From assembly GCF_001866665.1 (NCBI RefSeq), contig NZ_MLYO01000018.1, forward strand, positions 246,752-310,751: a stretch of DNA of 64,000 nt, read 5' to 3'. Each line of letters opens with the position of its first letter. Position 1 is the stretch's first letter. The DNA comes from Streptomyces monashensis. Its GTDB lineage: Bacteria > Actinomycetota > Actinomycetes > Streptomycetales > Streptomycetaceae. The position numbers were made by a program, and so were the translations under genes. Positions 42,386 to 52,955 of the stretch are shown here, one piece after another. The notes beneath the pieces were generated by a model, which was not told the DNA's origin, did no database searches, and worked only from the letters and a program-made list of their open reading frames with translations.

Positions 42386-44640
42386 GCCGGACGCCTCTGG
42401 ACACGGTCGAGCACGCGGCCGCGACCCCCGACGTCGAGCTGCCCTGGGCCGAACTCGGCCTGAAGAAGGACGAGTACGAGCGGGTCGTGGAGATCCTCGG
42501 CCGCCGCCCGACCGGTGCCGAGCTCGCCATGTACTCGGTCATGTGGTCCGAGCACTGCTCGTACAAGTCCTCCAAGGTCCACCTGCGCCAGTTCGGTGAG
42601 AAGGCCCCGCAGTCGGACGCCCTTCTCGTCGGCATCGGCGAGAACGCCGGTGTGGTGGACGTCGGCCAGGGCTACGCGGTCACCTTCAAAGTCGAGTCGC
42701 ACAACCACCCCTCCTACGTCGAGCCCTACCAGGGCGCGGCCACGGGCGTCGGCGGCATCGTCCGCGACATCATCGCGATGGGCGCCCGCCCGGTCGCGGT
42801 CGTGGACCCGCTGCGCTTCGGCGCCGCCGACCATCCCGACACCAAGCGCGTCCTGCCGGGCGTCGTCGCCGGCATCGGCGGCTACGGCAACTGCCTGGGC
42901 CTGCCCAACATCGGCGGCGAGGTCGTCTTCGACGCCTGCTACCAGGGCAACCCGCTGGTCAACGCCGGTGCCATCGGCGTGATGCGGCACGAGGACATCC
43001 ACCTCGCGAAGGCCTCCGGCGCGGGCAACAAGGTCATCCTCTACGGCGCCCGGACCGGCGGCGACGGCATCGGCGGCGCCTCGATCCTGGCCTCGGAGAC
43101 CTTCGACGACGCCAAGCCGTCGAAGCGTCCCGCCGTCCAGGTCGGCGACCCCTTCCAGGAGAAGCTCCTCATCGAGTGCACCCTGGAGGCCTTCCGCGAG
43201 AAGCTGGTCGTCGGCATCCAGGACCTCGGCGCGGCGGGCCTGTCCTGCGCCACGTCCGAGCTGGCCTCCAACGGCTCCGGCGGCATGACCGTCACCCTGG
43301 ACGACGTACCGCTGCGCGACTCGACGCTCTCGCCCGAGGAGATCCTCATGAGCGAGTCGCAGGAACGCATGTGCGCGGTGGTCGAGCCGGAGAAGGTCGA
43401 CCGCTTCCTGGAGATCTGCGAGAAGTGGGACGTCATCGCCACCGTCATCGGTGAGGTGACCGACGGCGACCGGCTGGAGATCTTCTGGCACGGCGGCAAG
43501 ATCGTGGACGTCGACCCGCGCACGGTCGCGCACGACGGCCCGGTCTACGAGCGCCCGTACGCCCGCCCGGACTGGCAGGACGCCCTCCAGGCCGACGACG
43601 CGAACAAGCTGCCCCGGCCCGCCACGTCGGACGAGCTGAAGGACCAGGTCCTGAAGCTGGTCGCGTCCCCGAACCAGGCCTCCAAGAAGTGGATCACCCA
43701 GCAGTACGACCACTTCGTGCAGGGCAACACGGTGCTGGCCCAGCCCGAGGACTCGGGCATGATCCGGGTGGACGAGGAGAGCGGCCTCGGTGTCGCGATC
43801 GCCACCGACGGCAACGGCCGCTACGCCAAGCTCGACCCGTACACGGGCGCGCAGCTGGCGCTGGCCGAGGCGTACCGCAACGTCGCCACCACGGGTGCCA
43901 GGCCGCTGGCCGTCTCCGACTGCCTGAACTTCGGCTCGCCCGAGGACCCGGCGGTCATGTGGCAGTTCGCGGAGGCCGTGCGCGGTCTGGCGGACGGCTG
44001 CCTGCAGCTCGGCACGCCCGTGACCGGCGGCAACGTCTCGCTCTACAACCAGACGGGCGAGGCGGCCATCCACCCGACCCCGGTCGTCGCCGTCCTCGGC
44101 GTGATCGACGACGTGGCCCGCCGCACCCCGGTCGCCTTCCAGGAGGAGGGCCAGCTGATCTACCTCCTCGGCGACACCCGCGAGGAGTTCGGCGGCTCGG
44201 CCTGGTCCCAGGTGGTCCACGACCACCTCGGCGGTCTGCCCCCGAAGGTCGACCTGGAGCGTGAGCGGCTGCTGGGCGAGATCCTGATCTCCGCCTCCCG
44301 CGACGGCATGATCGACTCCGCGCACGACCTGTCCGACGGCGGTCTGGTCCAGGCCGTGGTCGAGTCCGCGCTGCTGGGCGGCAAGGGCGCGCGGCTGGTC
44401 GTGCCCGACGGCCTGGACGCCTTCACCTTCCTGTTCTCCGAGTCGGCCGGCCGCGCCGTCGTGGCCGTACCGCGCTCGGAGGAGGTCCGCTTCAACGACA
44501 TGTGCGGCGCCCGGGGTCTGCCGGCCACCCGCATCGGTGTCGTGGACGGCGAAGGAGTGGAGATCCAGGGCGAGTTCACGCTCTCGCTGGCGGAGCTGCG
44601 GAAGGCCCACGAGGAGACCGTTCCGGCGCTGCTGGCGTAG
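42382..44640 (+). CDS. purL: FGAM synthase large subunit PurL
   Basis: 752 aa, the size of the small-form PurL used with PurS and PurQ. Converts FGAR plus ammonia and ATP to FGAM (purine step 4). Motifs include [13 protein letters not shown] near the N-terminus, [36 protein letters not shown] and the second-half repeat ([20 protein letters not shown]). The glutaminase domain of the long form is absent. The operon ends with a long hairpin at 44651. Confidence 0.97.
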   Translation: MSRTPLDTVEHAAATPDVELPWAELGLKKDEYERVVEILGRRPTGAELAMYSVMWSEHCSYKSSKVHLRQFGEKAPQSDALLVGIGENAGVVDVGQGYAVTFKVESHNHPSYVEPYQGAATGVGGIVRDIIAMGARPVAVVDPLRFGAADHPDTKRVLPGVVAGIGGYGNCLGLPNIGGEVVFDACYQGNPLVNAGAIGVMRHEDIHLAKASGAGNKVILYGARTGGDGIGGASILASETFDDAKPSKRPAVQVGDPFQEKLLIECTLEAFREKLVVGIQDLGAAGLSCATSELASNGSGGMTVTLDDVPLRDSTLSPEEILMSESQERMCAVVEPEKVDRFLEICEKWDVIATVIGEVTDGDRLEIFWHGGKIVDVDPRTVAHDGPVYERPYARPDWQDALQADDANKLPRPATSDELKDQVLKLVASPNQASKKWITQQYDHFVQGNTVLAQPEDSGMIRVDEESGLGVAIATDGNGRYAKLDPYTGAQLALAEAYRNVATTGARPLAVSDCLNFGSPEDPAVMWQFAEAVRGLADGCLQLGTPVTGGNVSLYNQTGEAAIHPTPVVAVLGVIDDVARRTPVAFQEEGQLIYLLGDTREEFGGSAWSQVVHDHLGGLPPKVDLERERLLGEILISASRDGMIDSAHDLSDGGLVQAVVESALLGGKGARLVVPDGLDAFTFLFSESAGRAVVAVPRSEEVRFNDMCGARGLPATRIGVVDGEGVEIQGEFTLSLAELRKAHEETVPALLA

Positions 44641-44650
44641 GCCTCGCGTC

Positions 44651-44693
44651 GCCCGTCCGGGTCCGGCTCCCCTGTGGCCGGGCCCGGACGGGC
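44651..44693 (+). terminator. Terminator of purSQL
   Basis: GCCCGTCCGGG and CCCGGACGGGC (11 bp) plus an inner CCGGC/GCCGG make a long two-part stem, 10 bp past the purL stop. A GCTCACGCGGGGAT tandem duplication follows near the end of the opposing gene. Confidence 0.85.
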
Positions 44694-44725
44694 GTGCTCA
44701 GGCGCGCTCGCTCACGCGGGGATGC

Positions 44726-45905
44726 TCACGCGGGGATGCCGTCGAACTGCCGTACCCAGTAGGGCGGGGCCTGCCACGTGCCGTTCCACTGCGACACGAT
44801 CAGCGTCAGCGAGTTCGCGCTCGCGCTGCCGGGATGGATGTAGCCGCCGTAGAGGTTCGGCACCTGCAGGCCGGTGATCCGCGGGACCGGCACGCTCCAC
44901 GGGGCGTCCGGACGGGGCGCGTTGCGGGTGAAGATCGCGCCCAGGGTCACGTCGAAGTAGCTCATGCAGTACGTGTCGCCGATCCGCTTGACCGAGAACT
45001 CACCGGTGTTGTTGCCGGAGAGGATCACCGAGGGCGGGGTCGAGGAGTCGGTCCACGTCCAGGAGCCGTTCACGTAGGCCCAGTTCTGCTGTGCCCCGAA
45101 ACGGCCGGCGCGGAAGTCGTCCGGCCGGATCCGGAACAGCTGGATCGCCCCGCCGTCGGCCGAGTTCCGGTGCGTGCCGTTCCAGCGCTTGGAGTAGATG
45201 TACAGCCAGCCGTCGGGGTCGATGCCCGCGAACGACCACATGCCGTACATGTTCTGGTTGATGCCGCGGTGGTCGCCGTCCCAGTGGTAGTCGTAGTCGG
45301 TCCAGGTCACGCCGTAGTCGTCGGAGTAGGCGACCCCCGACAGCAGTGAGCCGTCGTGGCCGTCCACCCACTGCGGGTCGCCCGGGGCGCCCCAGGTGTG
45401 GACCGACGTGTACTGGAGGTAGGTGCGGCCGCCGAACTCGATGACGTCGTTGGGGATCCGGCTGATCTCGAAGCCGTACCCGTTGTCCGCGCGGTGGTGG
45501 TAGTCGAAGAGCTGGCCCGCGCGGCCGCCGGCCGGCATGGCCCAGGTGAAGGAGATCGGGGCGGCGCCGGAGGCGTCGAAGCGGTCCTGGTTCAGCATCA
45601 CCGGGGAGCCGATGTACTCGCCGGTCTGCTGGATGCCGCGCCACGAGTCGCCGAAGACGTAGCCCCAGGTGTTGTCGTGTTCCCGGTGGTACGGGATGCA
45701 GAGGTCACCGGAGCCGAGTCCCTGCCCGCTCGCCGAGTCGCCGGGGTTGTCGCACAGGGGGGGTGCCGTTCTGCCCGGCGGCAGCGGCCGTGGCGGGAGC
45801 GGCGGCGACGAGTCCCGTGCCGGACAGGGCGACGCCCATGCCCAGTCCGGCCTTCAGCACGGACCGACGGGCTAACCGGGGCGTGGTTCCGAAGCGTGGT
45901 GTCAT
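44726..45905 (-). pseudogene. Secreted DUF4185-domain protein, frameshifted at a 7-G tract
   Basis: From ATG 45905 the frame gives a twin-arginine-like leader (RLARRSVLKAGLGMGVALSG, then AAAPATAAAA). At 45757-45763 a run of seven G (C on the coding strand) shifts the reading: the rest, LCDNPGDSASGQGLGSGDLC onwards, continues in another frame to the TGA at 44726. Removing one base from the run joins both parts exactly. The body (HREHDNTWGYVFGDSWRG, NQNMYGMWSFAGIDPDGWLY) matches DUF4185, a secreted beta-propeller-like family, some members glycan-related. As given it cannot be made at full length without slippage. Sequencing error or phase variation are both possible. Confidence 0.85.
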
Positions 45906-45937
45906 GGCGGCCAGCCTAGAGCTGCCTGAAATGTGAT

Positions 45938-45958
45938 TCTAGAAAACCGCTCTAGAAA
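45938..45958. promoter_or_regulatory. Paired TCTAGAAA motifs
   Basis: TCTAGAAA at 45938-45945 and 45951-45958, 13 bp apart, lie 33-53 bp upstream of the DUF4185 gene and on the other side precede the 46003 gene. CTAG is rare in such GC-rich DNA, so two copies in a divergent promoter suggest a regulator site. Confidence 0.45.
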
Positions 45959-45989
45959 CATTGTGAATGAATCGTGGGCGGGTACGGCA

Positions 45990-45995
45990 TAGGCT
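45990..45995 (+). promoter_or_regulatory. -10 of the 46003 gene (leaderless)
   Basis: TAGGCT followed by 7 nt and the ATG at 46003, the same hexamer and spacing as purD. Confidence 0.5.
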
Positions 45996-46002
45996 CACCG
46001 CC

Positions 46003-46800
46003 ATGCCCCCCGCCACGAAGCGCGCCCGCTCCTACGACTCCGCCAGGACCCGCGCCGCCGTCCTCGGCCAGCTCGGACACGTGCGGGAGGCGGTTCGCGG
46101 TCTCGACCCCGGTCGGCTCGCCCTGCCCACCCGGCTCGACGGGTGGACCGTACGGGACCTGATCGCGCACATCGGCATGGCGGTCACCGCCGTGCACCGC
46201 GCCCTCGACCACCCGGCACCGCCCCGGCAGGACGTGACGGTCGTGCGGTGGCCGTTCGCCACCGCGGCCAGCGCCTCCGCCATCGACGCGTACACCCGCG
46301 GCCTCGCCGCCGAACACCCCGACCTCGACGCCTACCTCACCGACGTCGACGCGTCCCTGCGCACGCTGCTCGCCGCGCACCCGGGCAGCCGGCTGCTCCT
46401 GACCAACGCGGGCGCGCTGCCCCTGGACGACTACCTCGTCACCCGTGCCGTCGAACTCGTCGTCCACACCGACGACCTCAACGCCGCCGTGCCCGGCCTG
46501 GACGTGCCGTACGACCGCCAGGCCCTGGCCGCCGCGACCCGGCTGCTCGCCGACGCCCTGGCCGCGAAGGCGCCCGGCGGCTCCACCGAGGTACGCGTGC
46601 CGCCGTACGCCGTCGTGCAGTGCGTCGAGGGGCCGCGGCACACCCGCGGCACCCCGCCGAACGTGGTGGAGACCGACCCGCTGACCTGGATCCGCCTCGC
46701 CACCGGCCGCGTGGGCTGGCGGGACGCCCTGGCGGAGGCCGCGGTGAGCGCGAGCGGGGAGCGGGCGGACATCGGGGATCTGCTGCCGCTGATGTCGTAG
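46003..46800 (+). CDS. Maleylpyruvate isomerase-family (mycothiol/DinB-like) protein
   Basis: 265 aa from ATG 46003, which has a TAGGCT -10 hexamer 7 nt upstream; an earlier ATG at 45967 lies before this promoter. The N-terminal four-helix DinB-like domain (LPTRLDGWTVRDLIAHIGMA) and the ELVVHTDDLNAA segment, with H-x-x-D residues as metal ligands, match the actinobacterial maleylpyruvate isomerase N-terminal family. Many of these are mycothiol-dependent metal transferases. The substrate is unknown. Divergent from the DUF4185 gene. Confidence 0.8.
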   Translation: MPPATKRARSYDSARTRAAVLGQLGHVREAVRGLDPGRLALPTRLDGWTVRDLIAHIGMAVTAVHRALDHPAPPRQDVTVVRWPFATAASASAIDAYTRGLAAEHPDLDAYLTDVDASLRTLLAAHPGSRLLLTNAGALPLDDYLVTRAVELVVHTDDLNAAVPGLDVPYDRQALAAATRLLADALAAKAPGGSTEVRVPPYAVVQCVEGPRHTRGTPPNVVETDPLTWIRLATGRVGWRDALAEAAVSASGERADIGDLLPLMS

Positions 46801-46835
46801 CGGAACCGGCGCGACCGGTCCGGCGTCGAATCGCC

Positions 46836-47375
46836 ATGAACCGGTACAAGCAGCGCATGATTCTGACGGCCGCCGCCGCACTCGTCCCGCTCACGGTGGC
46901 CTGCGGCGCCGGGAAGGCGGACAGTGGTGCGGTGAGTTCCCAGCGGCCGGGCCCTCAGCAGCCGAGTTCTCAGCAGCCGAGTTCTCGGCAGCCGAGCTCC
47001 CGGCAGTCTCAGCAGCCCGGCTCCCGGCAGGCGGTCACCGGTGTCGACTGGCGGGTCGACTCCCTCACCGTCGGTGGCAGGACCCGGTCCGCGCCCGCCA
47101 CCGCCCGCCTGCGCATCGACGCGGACGGCCGGGCGGCCGGCAACCTCGGCTGCAACCGGTTCAGCGCCCGGGCCACCGTGCGGGGCGACCGGATCACCCT
47201 CGGCGGCCTGCGCACGACCCGGATGGCCTGCACCCCGGACCGCATGGAGTTCGAGCGTGCCCTGGCCGGCGCGCTCACCACCGGTACGCTCGTCGCCCGG
47301 GCCGACGCCGGGAGCCTCACGCTCACCGACGGCAACGGCGACCTCATCCGCCTCAGCCGTCACGCCCTCGGATGA
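46836..47375 (+). CDS. META-domain (HslJ-like) lipoprotein
   Basis: 179 aa. A signal peptide ends in the lipobox LVPLTVAC (Cys23), so it is membrane-anchored outside the cell. Residues about 30-65 are a Gln/Ser/Pro repeat tract (units of PSSQQ/PSSRQ from near-identical 15-bp repeats). The META domain (about 70-179) has GNLGCNRFSARATVRGDRIT and a TRMACTPDRMEFE motif with the paired cysteines. HslJ relatives are heat- or antibiotic-stress linked in E. coli. The start is 35 bp after the upstream stop, so it may be in that operon. Confidence 0.85.
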   Translation: MNRYKQRMILTAAAALVPLTVACGAGKADSGAVSSQRPGPQQPSSQQPSSRQPSSRQSQQPGSRQAVTGVDWRVDSLTVGGRTRSAPATARLRIDADGRAAGNLGCNRFSARATVRGDRITLGGLRTTRMACTPDRMEFERALAGALTTGTLVARADAGSLTLTDGNGDLIRLSRHALG

Positions 47376-47521
47376 TGTGCGACACCTCACTCGCGCATAC
47401 GGCAAACGCGGCCGACGCCCCCTTGCTGACCTGCGTAAATCAGAAAACCGACAAGGTGATGGACGCACTGTGACCCGTTACGGCCGCGTATCCCCAATTC
47501 GGACCAGTGGTCGACCTCGCC

Positions 47522-47527
47522 TACACT
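47522..47527 (+). promoter_or_regulatory. -10 of purF (leaderless)
   Basis: TACACT, then 7 nt, then GTG 47535. No ribosome site is visible. A weak TCGGAC lies 17 bp upstream as a possible -35. Confidence 0.5.
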
Positions 47528-47534
47528 CGGTGCC

Positions 47535-49064
47535 GTGCCACGTGGTGACGGTCGACTCAATCACGATCTGCTTCCCGGCGAGAAGGGCCCCCAGGACGCT
47601 TGCGGCGTCTTCGGTGTCTGGGCTCCGGGCGAAGAGGTCGCAAAGCTCACGTACTTCGGGCTCTACGCCCTCCAGCACCGGGGTCAGGAATCCGCGGGAA
47701 TCGCGGTAAGCAACGGCTCCCAGATCCTCGTCTTCAAGGACATGGGCCTCGTCTCCCAGGTCTTCGACGAAACCTCTCTCGGTTCGCTCCAAGGTCATAT
47801 CGCGGTCGGACACGCCCGCTACTCGACCACCGGCGCGTCCGTGTGGGAGAACGCCCAGCCGACGTTCCGCGCCACCGCGCACGGCTCGATCGCGCTCGGC
47901 CACAACGGCAACCTGGTCAACACGGCGCAGCTCGCCGAGATGGTCGCCGCCCTGCCGAACGACAACAACAGCCGTTCCACCCGGGTCGCGGCCACCAACG
48001 ACACCGACCTGCTGACGGCGCTGCTCGCCGCCCAGGTCGACGAGGACGGCAAGCCGCTGACCATCGAGGAGGCCGCGCACGCGGTGCTCCCGAAGGTGCG
48101 CGGTGCCTTCTCCCTCGTCTTCATGGACGAGGGCACCCTCTACGCCGCCCGTGACCCGCAGGGCATCCGTCCGCTGGTCCTCGGCCGGCTGGAGCGCGGC
48201 TGGGTGGTCGCCTCCGAGACCGCCGCGCTCGACATCACCGGCGCGAGCTTCGTGCGGGAGATCGAGCCGGGCGAGTTCGTCGCCATCGACGAGAACGGTC
48301 TGCGCGCCTCACGATTCGCGGAAGCAAAGCCCAAGGGCTGTGTCTTCGAGTACGTGTACCTGGCCCGCCCGGACACGGACATCGCCGGCCGGAACGTGTA
48401 CCTCTCCCGCGTGGAGATGGGCCGCCGGCTCGCCAAGGAAGCGCCCGTCGAGGCCGACCTCGTCATAGCGACCCCGGAGTCCGGCACCCCGGCCGCCGTC
48501 GGCTACGCGGAGGCCTCCGGCATCCCCTTCGGTAACGGCCTGGTGAAGAACGCCTACGTCGGCCGGACCTTCATCCAGCCCTCGCAGACCATCCGCCAGC
48601 TGGGCATCCGCCTGAAGCTGAACCCGCTGAAGGAAGTCATCAAGGGCAAGCGCCTGGTCGTCGTCGACGACTCGATCGTGCGCGGCAACACCCAGCGCGC
48701 CCTGGTCCGCATGCTCCGCGAGGCCGGCGCCGCCGAGGTCCACATCCGGATCTCCTCGCCGCCCGTGAAGTGGCCGTGCTTCTTCGGCATCGACTTCGCC
48801 ACGCGCGCGGAGCTGATCGCCAACGGGATGACCATCGAGGAGATCGGCACCAGCCTCGGCGCCGACTCGCTCGCGTACATCTCCATCGACGGCATGATCG
48901 AGGCGACCACCATCGCCAAGCCGAACCTGTGCCGCGCCTGCTTCGACGGCGAGTACCCGATGGAGCTGCCGGACCCCGAGCTGCTCGGCAAGCAGCTCCT
49001 GGAGACCGAGCTGGCCGCCGGGCCCGCCGCCACGGCCGCGGCCGACGCGATCCGTCGCCCGTAA
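47535..49064 (+). CDS. purF: Amidophosphoribosyltransferase
   Basis: 509 aa from GTG 47535. It makes phosphoribosylamine from PRPP and glutamine, the first committed purine step. The nucleophile is Cys23 of QDACGVFGVWAPG, exposed after removal of a 22-residue propeptide, as in the B. subtilis enzyme. Cysteines in KGCVFEYVY, KWPCFFGID and NLCRACF fit the [4Fe-4S]-binding type. The PRPP loop is VVVDDSIVRGNT. It is followed 42 bp later by purM. Confidence 0.97.
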   Translation: MPRGDGRLNHDLLPGEKGPQDACGVFGVWAPGEEVAKLTYFGLYALQHRGQESAGIAVSNGSQILVFKDMGLVSQVFDETSLGSLQGHIAVGHARYSTTGASVWENAQPTFRATAHGSIALGHNGNLVNTAQLAEMVAALPNDNNSRSTRVAATNDTDLLTALLAAQVDEDGKPLTIEEAAHAVLPKVRGAFSLVFMDEGTLYAARDPQGIRPLVLGRLERGWVVASETAALDITGASFVREIEPGEFVAIDENGLRASRFAEAKPKGCVFEYVYLARPDTDIAGRNVYLSRVEMGRRLAKEAPVEADLVIATPESGTPAAVGYAEASGIPFGNGLVKNAYVGRTFIQPSQTIRQLGIRLKLNPLKEVIKGKRLVVVDDSIVRGNTQRALVRMLREAGAAEVHIRISSPPVKWPCFFGIDFATRAELIANGMTIEEIGTSLGADSLAYISIDGMIEATTIAKPNLCRACFDGEYPMELPDPELLGKQLLETELAAGPAATAAADAIRRP

Positions 49065-49106
49065 GCCCGTCATCAGCCCCGTCATCAACCCGAAAGATCC
49101 CAGGCA

Positions 49107-50177
49107 ATGTCTGAGAGCCAGTCCGGTGCTTCCTACGCGGCTGCCGGTGTCGACATCGAGGCGGGCGACCGCGCCGTCGAGCTGATGAAGGAGTGGGTGA
49201 AGAAGACGCAGCGCCCCGAGGTCCTCGGCGGCCTCGGCGGCTTCGCCGGCCTCTTCGACGCCTCCGCCCTCAAGCGCTACGAGCGCCCCCTGCTCGCCTC
49301 CGCCACGGACGGCGTCGGCACGAAGGTCGACATCGCGCGCCGGCTGGGCGTCTACGACACCATCGGCCACGACCTGGTCGCCATGGTCATGGACGACATC
49401 GTGGTGTGCGGCGCCGAGCCGCTGTTCATGACGGACTACATCTGCGTCGGCAAGGTCCACCCCGAACGCGTCGCGGCCATCGTGAAGGGCATCGCGGAGG
49501 GCTGCGTGCTCGCCGGGTGCGCCCTGGTGGGCGGCGAGACGGCCGAGCACCCGGGGCTGCTGGGCGAGGACGACTTCGACGTCGCCGGTGCCGGTACGGG
49601 CGTCGTGGAGGCCGACCGGCTGCTCGGCGCGGATCGCATCCGTACGGGTGACGCGGTGATCGCCATGGCGTCTTCCGGGCTTCACTCGAACGGGTACTCC
49701 CTGGTCCGCCATGTTCTGCTGGACCGCGCCGGTCTCGCCCTGGAGGCGGAGGTCGCCGAGCTCGGCCGCACTCTCGGCGAGGAGCTGCTGGAGCCCACGA
49801 AGATCTACTCGCTGGACTGCCTGGCGCTCCTGCGCATCACTGAGGTGCACGCGTTCTCGCACATCACCGGCGGCGGTCTCGCGGCCAACCTGGCCCGTGT
49901 GATCCCGGACCACCTGCACGCCACGGTCGACCGCGCCACCTGGACCCCGGGCGCGATCTTCGACCTCGTCGGGCGCACCGGCAGCGTCGAGCGCCTGGAG
50001 CTGGAGAAGACCCTCAACATGGGCGTCGGCATGATGGCGATCGTCCCGCAGGAGTCCGCCGAGGTGGCCCTCGCGACCCTGGCCGACCGCGGGGTCGACG
50101 CCTGGGTGGCCGGCGAGATCACCGAGCGTGGCGAGAAGGCGACCGGCGCGGAGCTGGTCGGGACGTACTCAGTCTGA
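49107..50177 (+). CDS. purM: Phosphoribosylformylglycinamidine cyclo-ligase (AIR synthetase)
   Basis: 356 aa. Converts FGAM to AIR with ATP (purine step 5). Family motifs are complete: ATDGVGTKVDIA, DLVAMVMDDIVVCGAEPLFM, LVGGETAEHPG, ASSGLHSNGYSLVR and AFSHITGGGLAANL. Short gap after purF and a shared downstream hairpin suggest a purF-purM operon. The ribosome site is weak. Confidence 0.97.
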   Translation: MSESQSGASYAAAGVDIEAGDRAVELMKEWVKKTQRPEVLGGLGGFAGLFDASALKRYERPLLASATDGVGTKVDIARRLGVYDTIGHDLVAMVMDDIVVCGAEPLFMTDYICVGKVHPERVAAIVKGIAEGCVLAGCALVGGETAEHPGLLGEDDFDVAGAGTGVVEADRLLGADRIRTGDAVIAMASSGLHSNGYSLVRHVLLDRAGLALEAEVAELGRTLGEELLEPTKIYSLDCLALLRITEVHAFSHITGGGLAANLARVIPDHLHATVDRATWTPGAIFDLVGRTGSVERLELEKTLNMGVGMMAIVPQESAEVALATLADRGVDAWVAGEITERGEKATGAELVGTYSV

Positions 50178-50213
50178 GGACGCCGCCGACCGGTCCTGCG
50201 GACAGCACAGAAA

Positions 50214-50240
50214 CCGGTCGGTGGCTCTGCCACCGACCGG
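50214..50240. terminator. Terminator between purM and DUF3073 gene
   Basis: CCGGTCGGTGG and CCACCGACCGG pair perfectly around CTCTG. It lies between the convergent genes and can act on both. Confidence 0.85.
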
Positions 50241-50256
50241 ACTGGTCACTGCAAGG

Positions 50257-50514
50257 TCAAGCGCCGCGACGGTGCTGTTGGTGAGGATCGTTGTCGTCCT
50301 CTTCCTCGTCGTCGTCCTCATAGAGGTCCGCGTAACGAGAGTAGAGATCGTCCTCGTCGTTCTCATCGTCCTCGAACGGCTCGCCGTTCGGCGGCTGGCT
50401 CGAAGTCGATGCGCCCAGTTCACTGGCCAGACGTGACAGGTCAGTCCCACCGCTGTTGTACTTCAGCTGGCGGGCGACCTTTGTCTGCTTGGCCTTGGCC
50501 CGGCCGCGCCCCAT
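50257..50514 (-). CDS. DUF3073 family protein
   Basis: 85 aa from ATG 50514, preceded by GAGGGGG. The family start MGRGRAKAKQTKVARQLKYN is clear, followed by a strongly acidic tail (DDENDEDDLYSRYADLYEDD, then more Asp/Glu). A basic head with acidic tail suggests RNA or ribosome contact, but no function is known. Conserved next to purM in actinobacteria. Confidence 0.9.
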   Translation of the reverse strand: MGRGRAKAKQTKVARQLKYNSGGTDLSRLASELGASTSSQPPNGEPFEDDENDEDDLYSRYADLYEDDDEEEDDNDPHQQHRRGA

Positions 50515-50805
50515 GGCTCGACCCCCTCGGTGACAGGGGCTCAACGGCCCCAGAGTCTGACACGCGTTCATGATCTGGAACGGACTCTCAGTAGAGAGGC
50601 CGGTCCGTAGGGCTTCCACGGTACCTGAGCCCGCGCCCATACGGTACGTCGCCCGCACCACGCGCGTGTGCACAGGACCTTCGAGGCGCCCTGTCCTCGC
50701 TGGTCAGTGGCGATTTTAACCACTTATCGGGGAACGACCCGCCGGGGGAAGTGAGAGTTCTCTCGAAGTTCCCGCCGACGGGTACCGCTCATCTGTGCGA
50801 ACGAG

Positions 50806-51912
50806 TCAGTGTGCGACGTGTCCCGCGCGGGCCTCGGCCATCCGCTGCTCGGCGATCCGGTCGGCCGCGGCGGCCGGCGGGATGCCATCGTCCTTCGCAC
50901 GTGTGAATATGGCCAGCGTGGTGTCGAAGATCTTCGACGCCTTCGCCTTGCACCGGTCGAAGTCGAACCCGTGCAGCTCGTCGGCCACCTGGATGACCCC
51001 GCCGGCGTTCACCACGTAGTCCGGGGCGTAGAGGATCCCGCGGTCCGCGAGGTCCTTCTCCACCCCCGGGTGCGCGAGCTGGTTGTTGGCCGCGCCGCAC
51101 ACCACCGTGGCGGTGAGCACCGGGACGGAGGCGTCGTTCAGGGCGCCGCCGAGTGCGCAGGGGGCGTAGATGTCCAGCTCCGCCACGCGGATCAGCTCCT
51201 CGGTGTCCGCGACGGCCGACACGCCCTCGGGGTACTGGTCGAGGATCCGCTGGACGGCGTCCGCGCGCACGTCCGTGATCACGACCTCGGCGCCCTCGTT
51301 CCGCAGGTGCTGGACCAGGTGGTGGCCGACCTTGCCGACGCCGGCGATGCCGACCGTGCGGCCGCGCAACGAGGGGTCGCCCCACAGGTGCTGGGCGGAG
51401 GCGCGCATGCCCTGGTAGACGCCGAAGGCGGTGAGCACGGAGGAGTCGCCGGCGCCGCCGTTCTCGGGGGAGCGGCCGGTGGTCCAGGCGCACTCGCGGG
51501 CCACGACGTCCATGTCGGCGACGTACGTGCCGACGTCGCACGCGGTGACGTAGCGCCCGCCGAGCGAGGCGACCATGCGGCCGTAGGCGAGGAGCAGCTC
51601 CTCGGTCTTGTCGCGCTCCGGGTCGCCGATGATCACGGCCTTGCCGCCGCCGTGGTCGAGGCCGGCCATGGCGTTCTTGTACGACATGCCGCGCGCGAGG
51701 TTGAGGGCGTCGGCGATGGCCTCGGCCTCGGTGGCGTACGGGTAGAAGCGCGTTCCGCCGAGGGCCGGGCCCAGGGCGGTGGAGTGGATGGCGATCACGG
51801 CCTTGAGGCCGCTGGCGCGGTCCTGGCAGAGCACGACCTGCTCATGGCCGCCCTGGTCCGAGTGGAACAGGGTGTGGAGGACATCAGCAGACGCGCCGGT
51901 TACGTCGGTCAC
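50806..51912 (-). CDS. vdh: Valine (branched-chain amino acid) dehydrogenase
   Basis: 368 aa from GTG 51912, with AGGAG 8 nt upstream. It oxidatively deaminates valine, leucine and isoleucine with NAD, feeding acyl-CoA precursors. The catalytic and substrate lysines are K79 ([11 protein letters not shown]) and K91 (GGGKAV), with a Rossmann GVGKVG loop later. N-terminal sequence [20 protein letters not shown] matches S. coelicolor Vdh as I remember it. Divergent from the 52113 gene, with GGTGGAACCACC at 51997-52008 between them. Confidence 0.93.
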   Translation of the reverse strand: MTDVTGASADVLHTLFHSDQGGHEQVVLCQDRASGLKAVIAIHSTALGPALGGTRFYPYATEAEAIADALNLARGMSYKNAMAGLDHGGGKAVIIGDPERDKTEELLLAYGRMVASLGGRYVTACDVGTYVADMDVVARECAWTTGRSPENGGAGDSSVLTAFGVYQGMRASAQHLWGDPSLRGRTVGIAGVGKVGHHLVQHLRNEGAEVVITDVRADAVQRILDQYPEGVSAVADTEELIRVAELDIYAPCALGGALNDASVPVLTATVVCGAANNQLAHPGVEKDLADRGILYAPDYVVNAGGVIQVADELHGFDFDRCKAKASKIFDTTLAIFTRAKDDGIPPAAAADRIAEQRMAEARAGHVAH

Positions 51913-52112
51913 TGTGGTGACTCCTGTGTACATAGCGGCGAGTGGGGACGGACCCCGTACGGGTGGCGGGGCGCCGTGCCCTGAGCGTAGAGCCTCGGTG
52001 GAACCACCATCCGTGCAGTGTTCAGGATCACTCTCGCGTGCCGCTCGTGCACGCATGTCCGTGGGACGATTTGCAGTGGTTTCGAGCGGGGCCCGGTGGG
52101 GAGGGAGCAGGC

Positions 52113-52955
52113 GTGCCGAAGGTGTCCTCCGTGGTCGTCCCCTATGCCGCGTACCTGCGCGTGTACGAGCCGCTGGGCGCCTTCCCGGAGCCGGAGCGCG
52201 GCCACTGGGCCCGCTACGCCCGCCGCCCCGACCGCCCCTCGTACCAGGACGAACTGCGGCGCTCCCTCGCCGACTTGCTGCCCACCCCGCCGGTCGCGGT
52301 GCCGGTGCACGAGAGCAGCGACGCGTTCGTGCTGGAGGTCGACGGCGTGGTCTGCGTGTGCCCCTGGCGCACCCGGCTGCGCGGCTGGCAGGCGCTCGGC
52401 GAGCTGGCGGAGGAACTGCCCGCGCCGGTGCTGGACGCGGCGCTGCCGCCCCTGGTGCGCCACCAGGCCGCCCAGGACTACGAGCGCTGGCTCGCCCGCA
52501 ACCCCGACGCCCGGCCGTGGATCCGCACGGCGACCTGGCAGGTGCCGCTGAACTGGTTCGTGCTGGTCTCCGACGAGGAGCGGCGCTACGAGAAGGGCAC
52601 CGCCGAGGTGCCCCCGCTGCTGCGCTACCGCACGCCGATGGTGCAGTCCCGGCGCCGGGTGGCGCGGGCCCTGCGCACGCTGAAGGACACCGTCGAGGAG
52701 GGCCCGCTGATCGACGGCCTGCTGGACGTCGGCCGCTGGCTGGAGGAGTTCCACCCGCGCTCGCTGGTGGAGCTGGACTACGGCGGCCTCGTGCACGTCC
52801 TGCCGGCCGGCGAGCTGGAGGGCGATCACTCGGCGGCGGACGTCGCCGACGGCATCGAGGCGCTGCGCCGGGGCGACGGTGCGGCGGCCGGCGAGGCGTA
52901 CGCGCGGCTCGTGGAGCGCTGGCGGTCGGTACGGGACCGGCGCTCCGCGAACTGA
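52113..52955 (+). CDS. Conserved actinobacterial protein of unknown function
   Basis: 280 aa from GTG 52113 with GGAGGGAG upstream. It starts [20 protein letters not shown] and contains a central [20 protein letters not shown] motif and a [20 protein letters not shown] helix. No signal peptide or membrane segment. I recognise it as the protein encoded between vdh and bldC in streptomycetes, with only a DUF-type family. No catalytic motif is apparent, and its start is divergent from vdh. Confidence 0.85.
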   Translation: MPKVSSVVVPYAAYLRVYEPLGAFPEPERGHWARYARRPDRPSYQDELRRSLADLLPTPPVAVPVHESSDAFVLEVDGVVCVCPWRTRLRGWQALGELAEELPAPVLDAALPPLVRHQAAQDYERWLARNPDARPWIRTATWQVPLNWFVLVSDEERRYEKGTAEVPPLLRYRTPMVQSRRRVARALRTLKDTVEEGPLIDGLLDVGRWLEEFHPRSLVELDYGGLVHVLPAGELEGDHSAADVADGIEALRRGDGAAAGEAYARLVERWRSVRDRRSAN

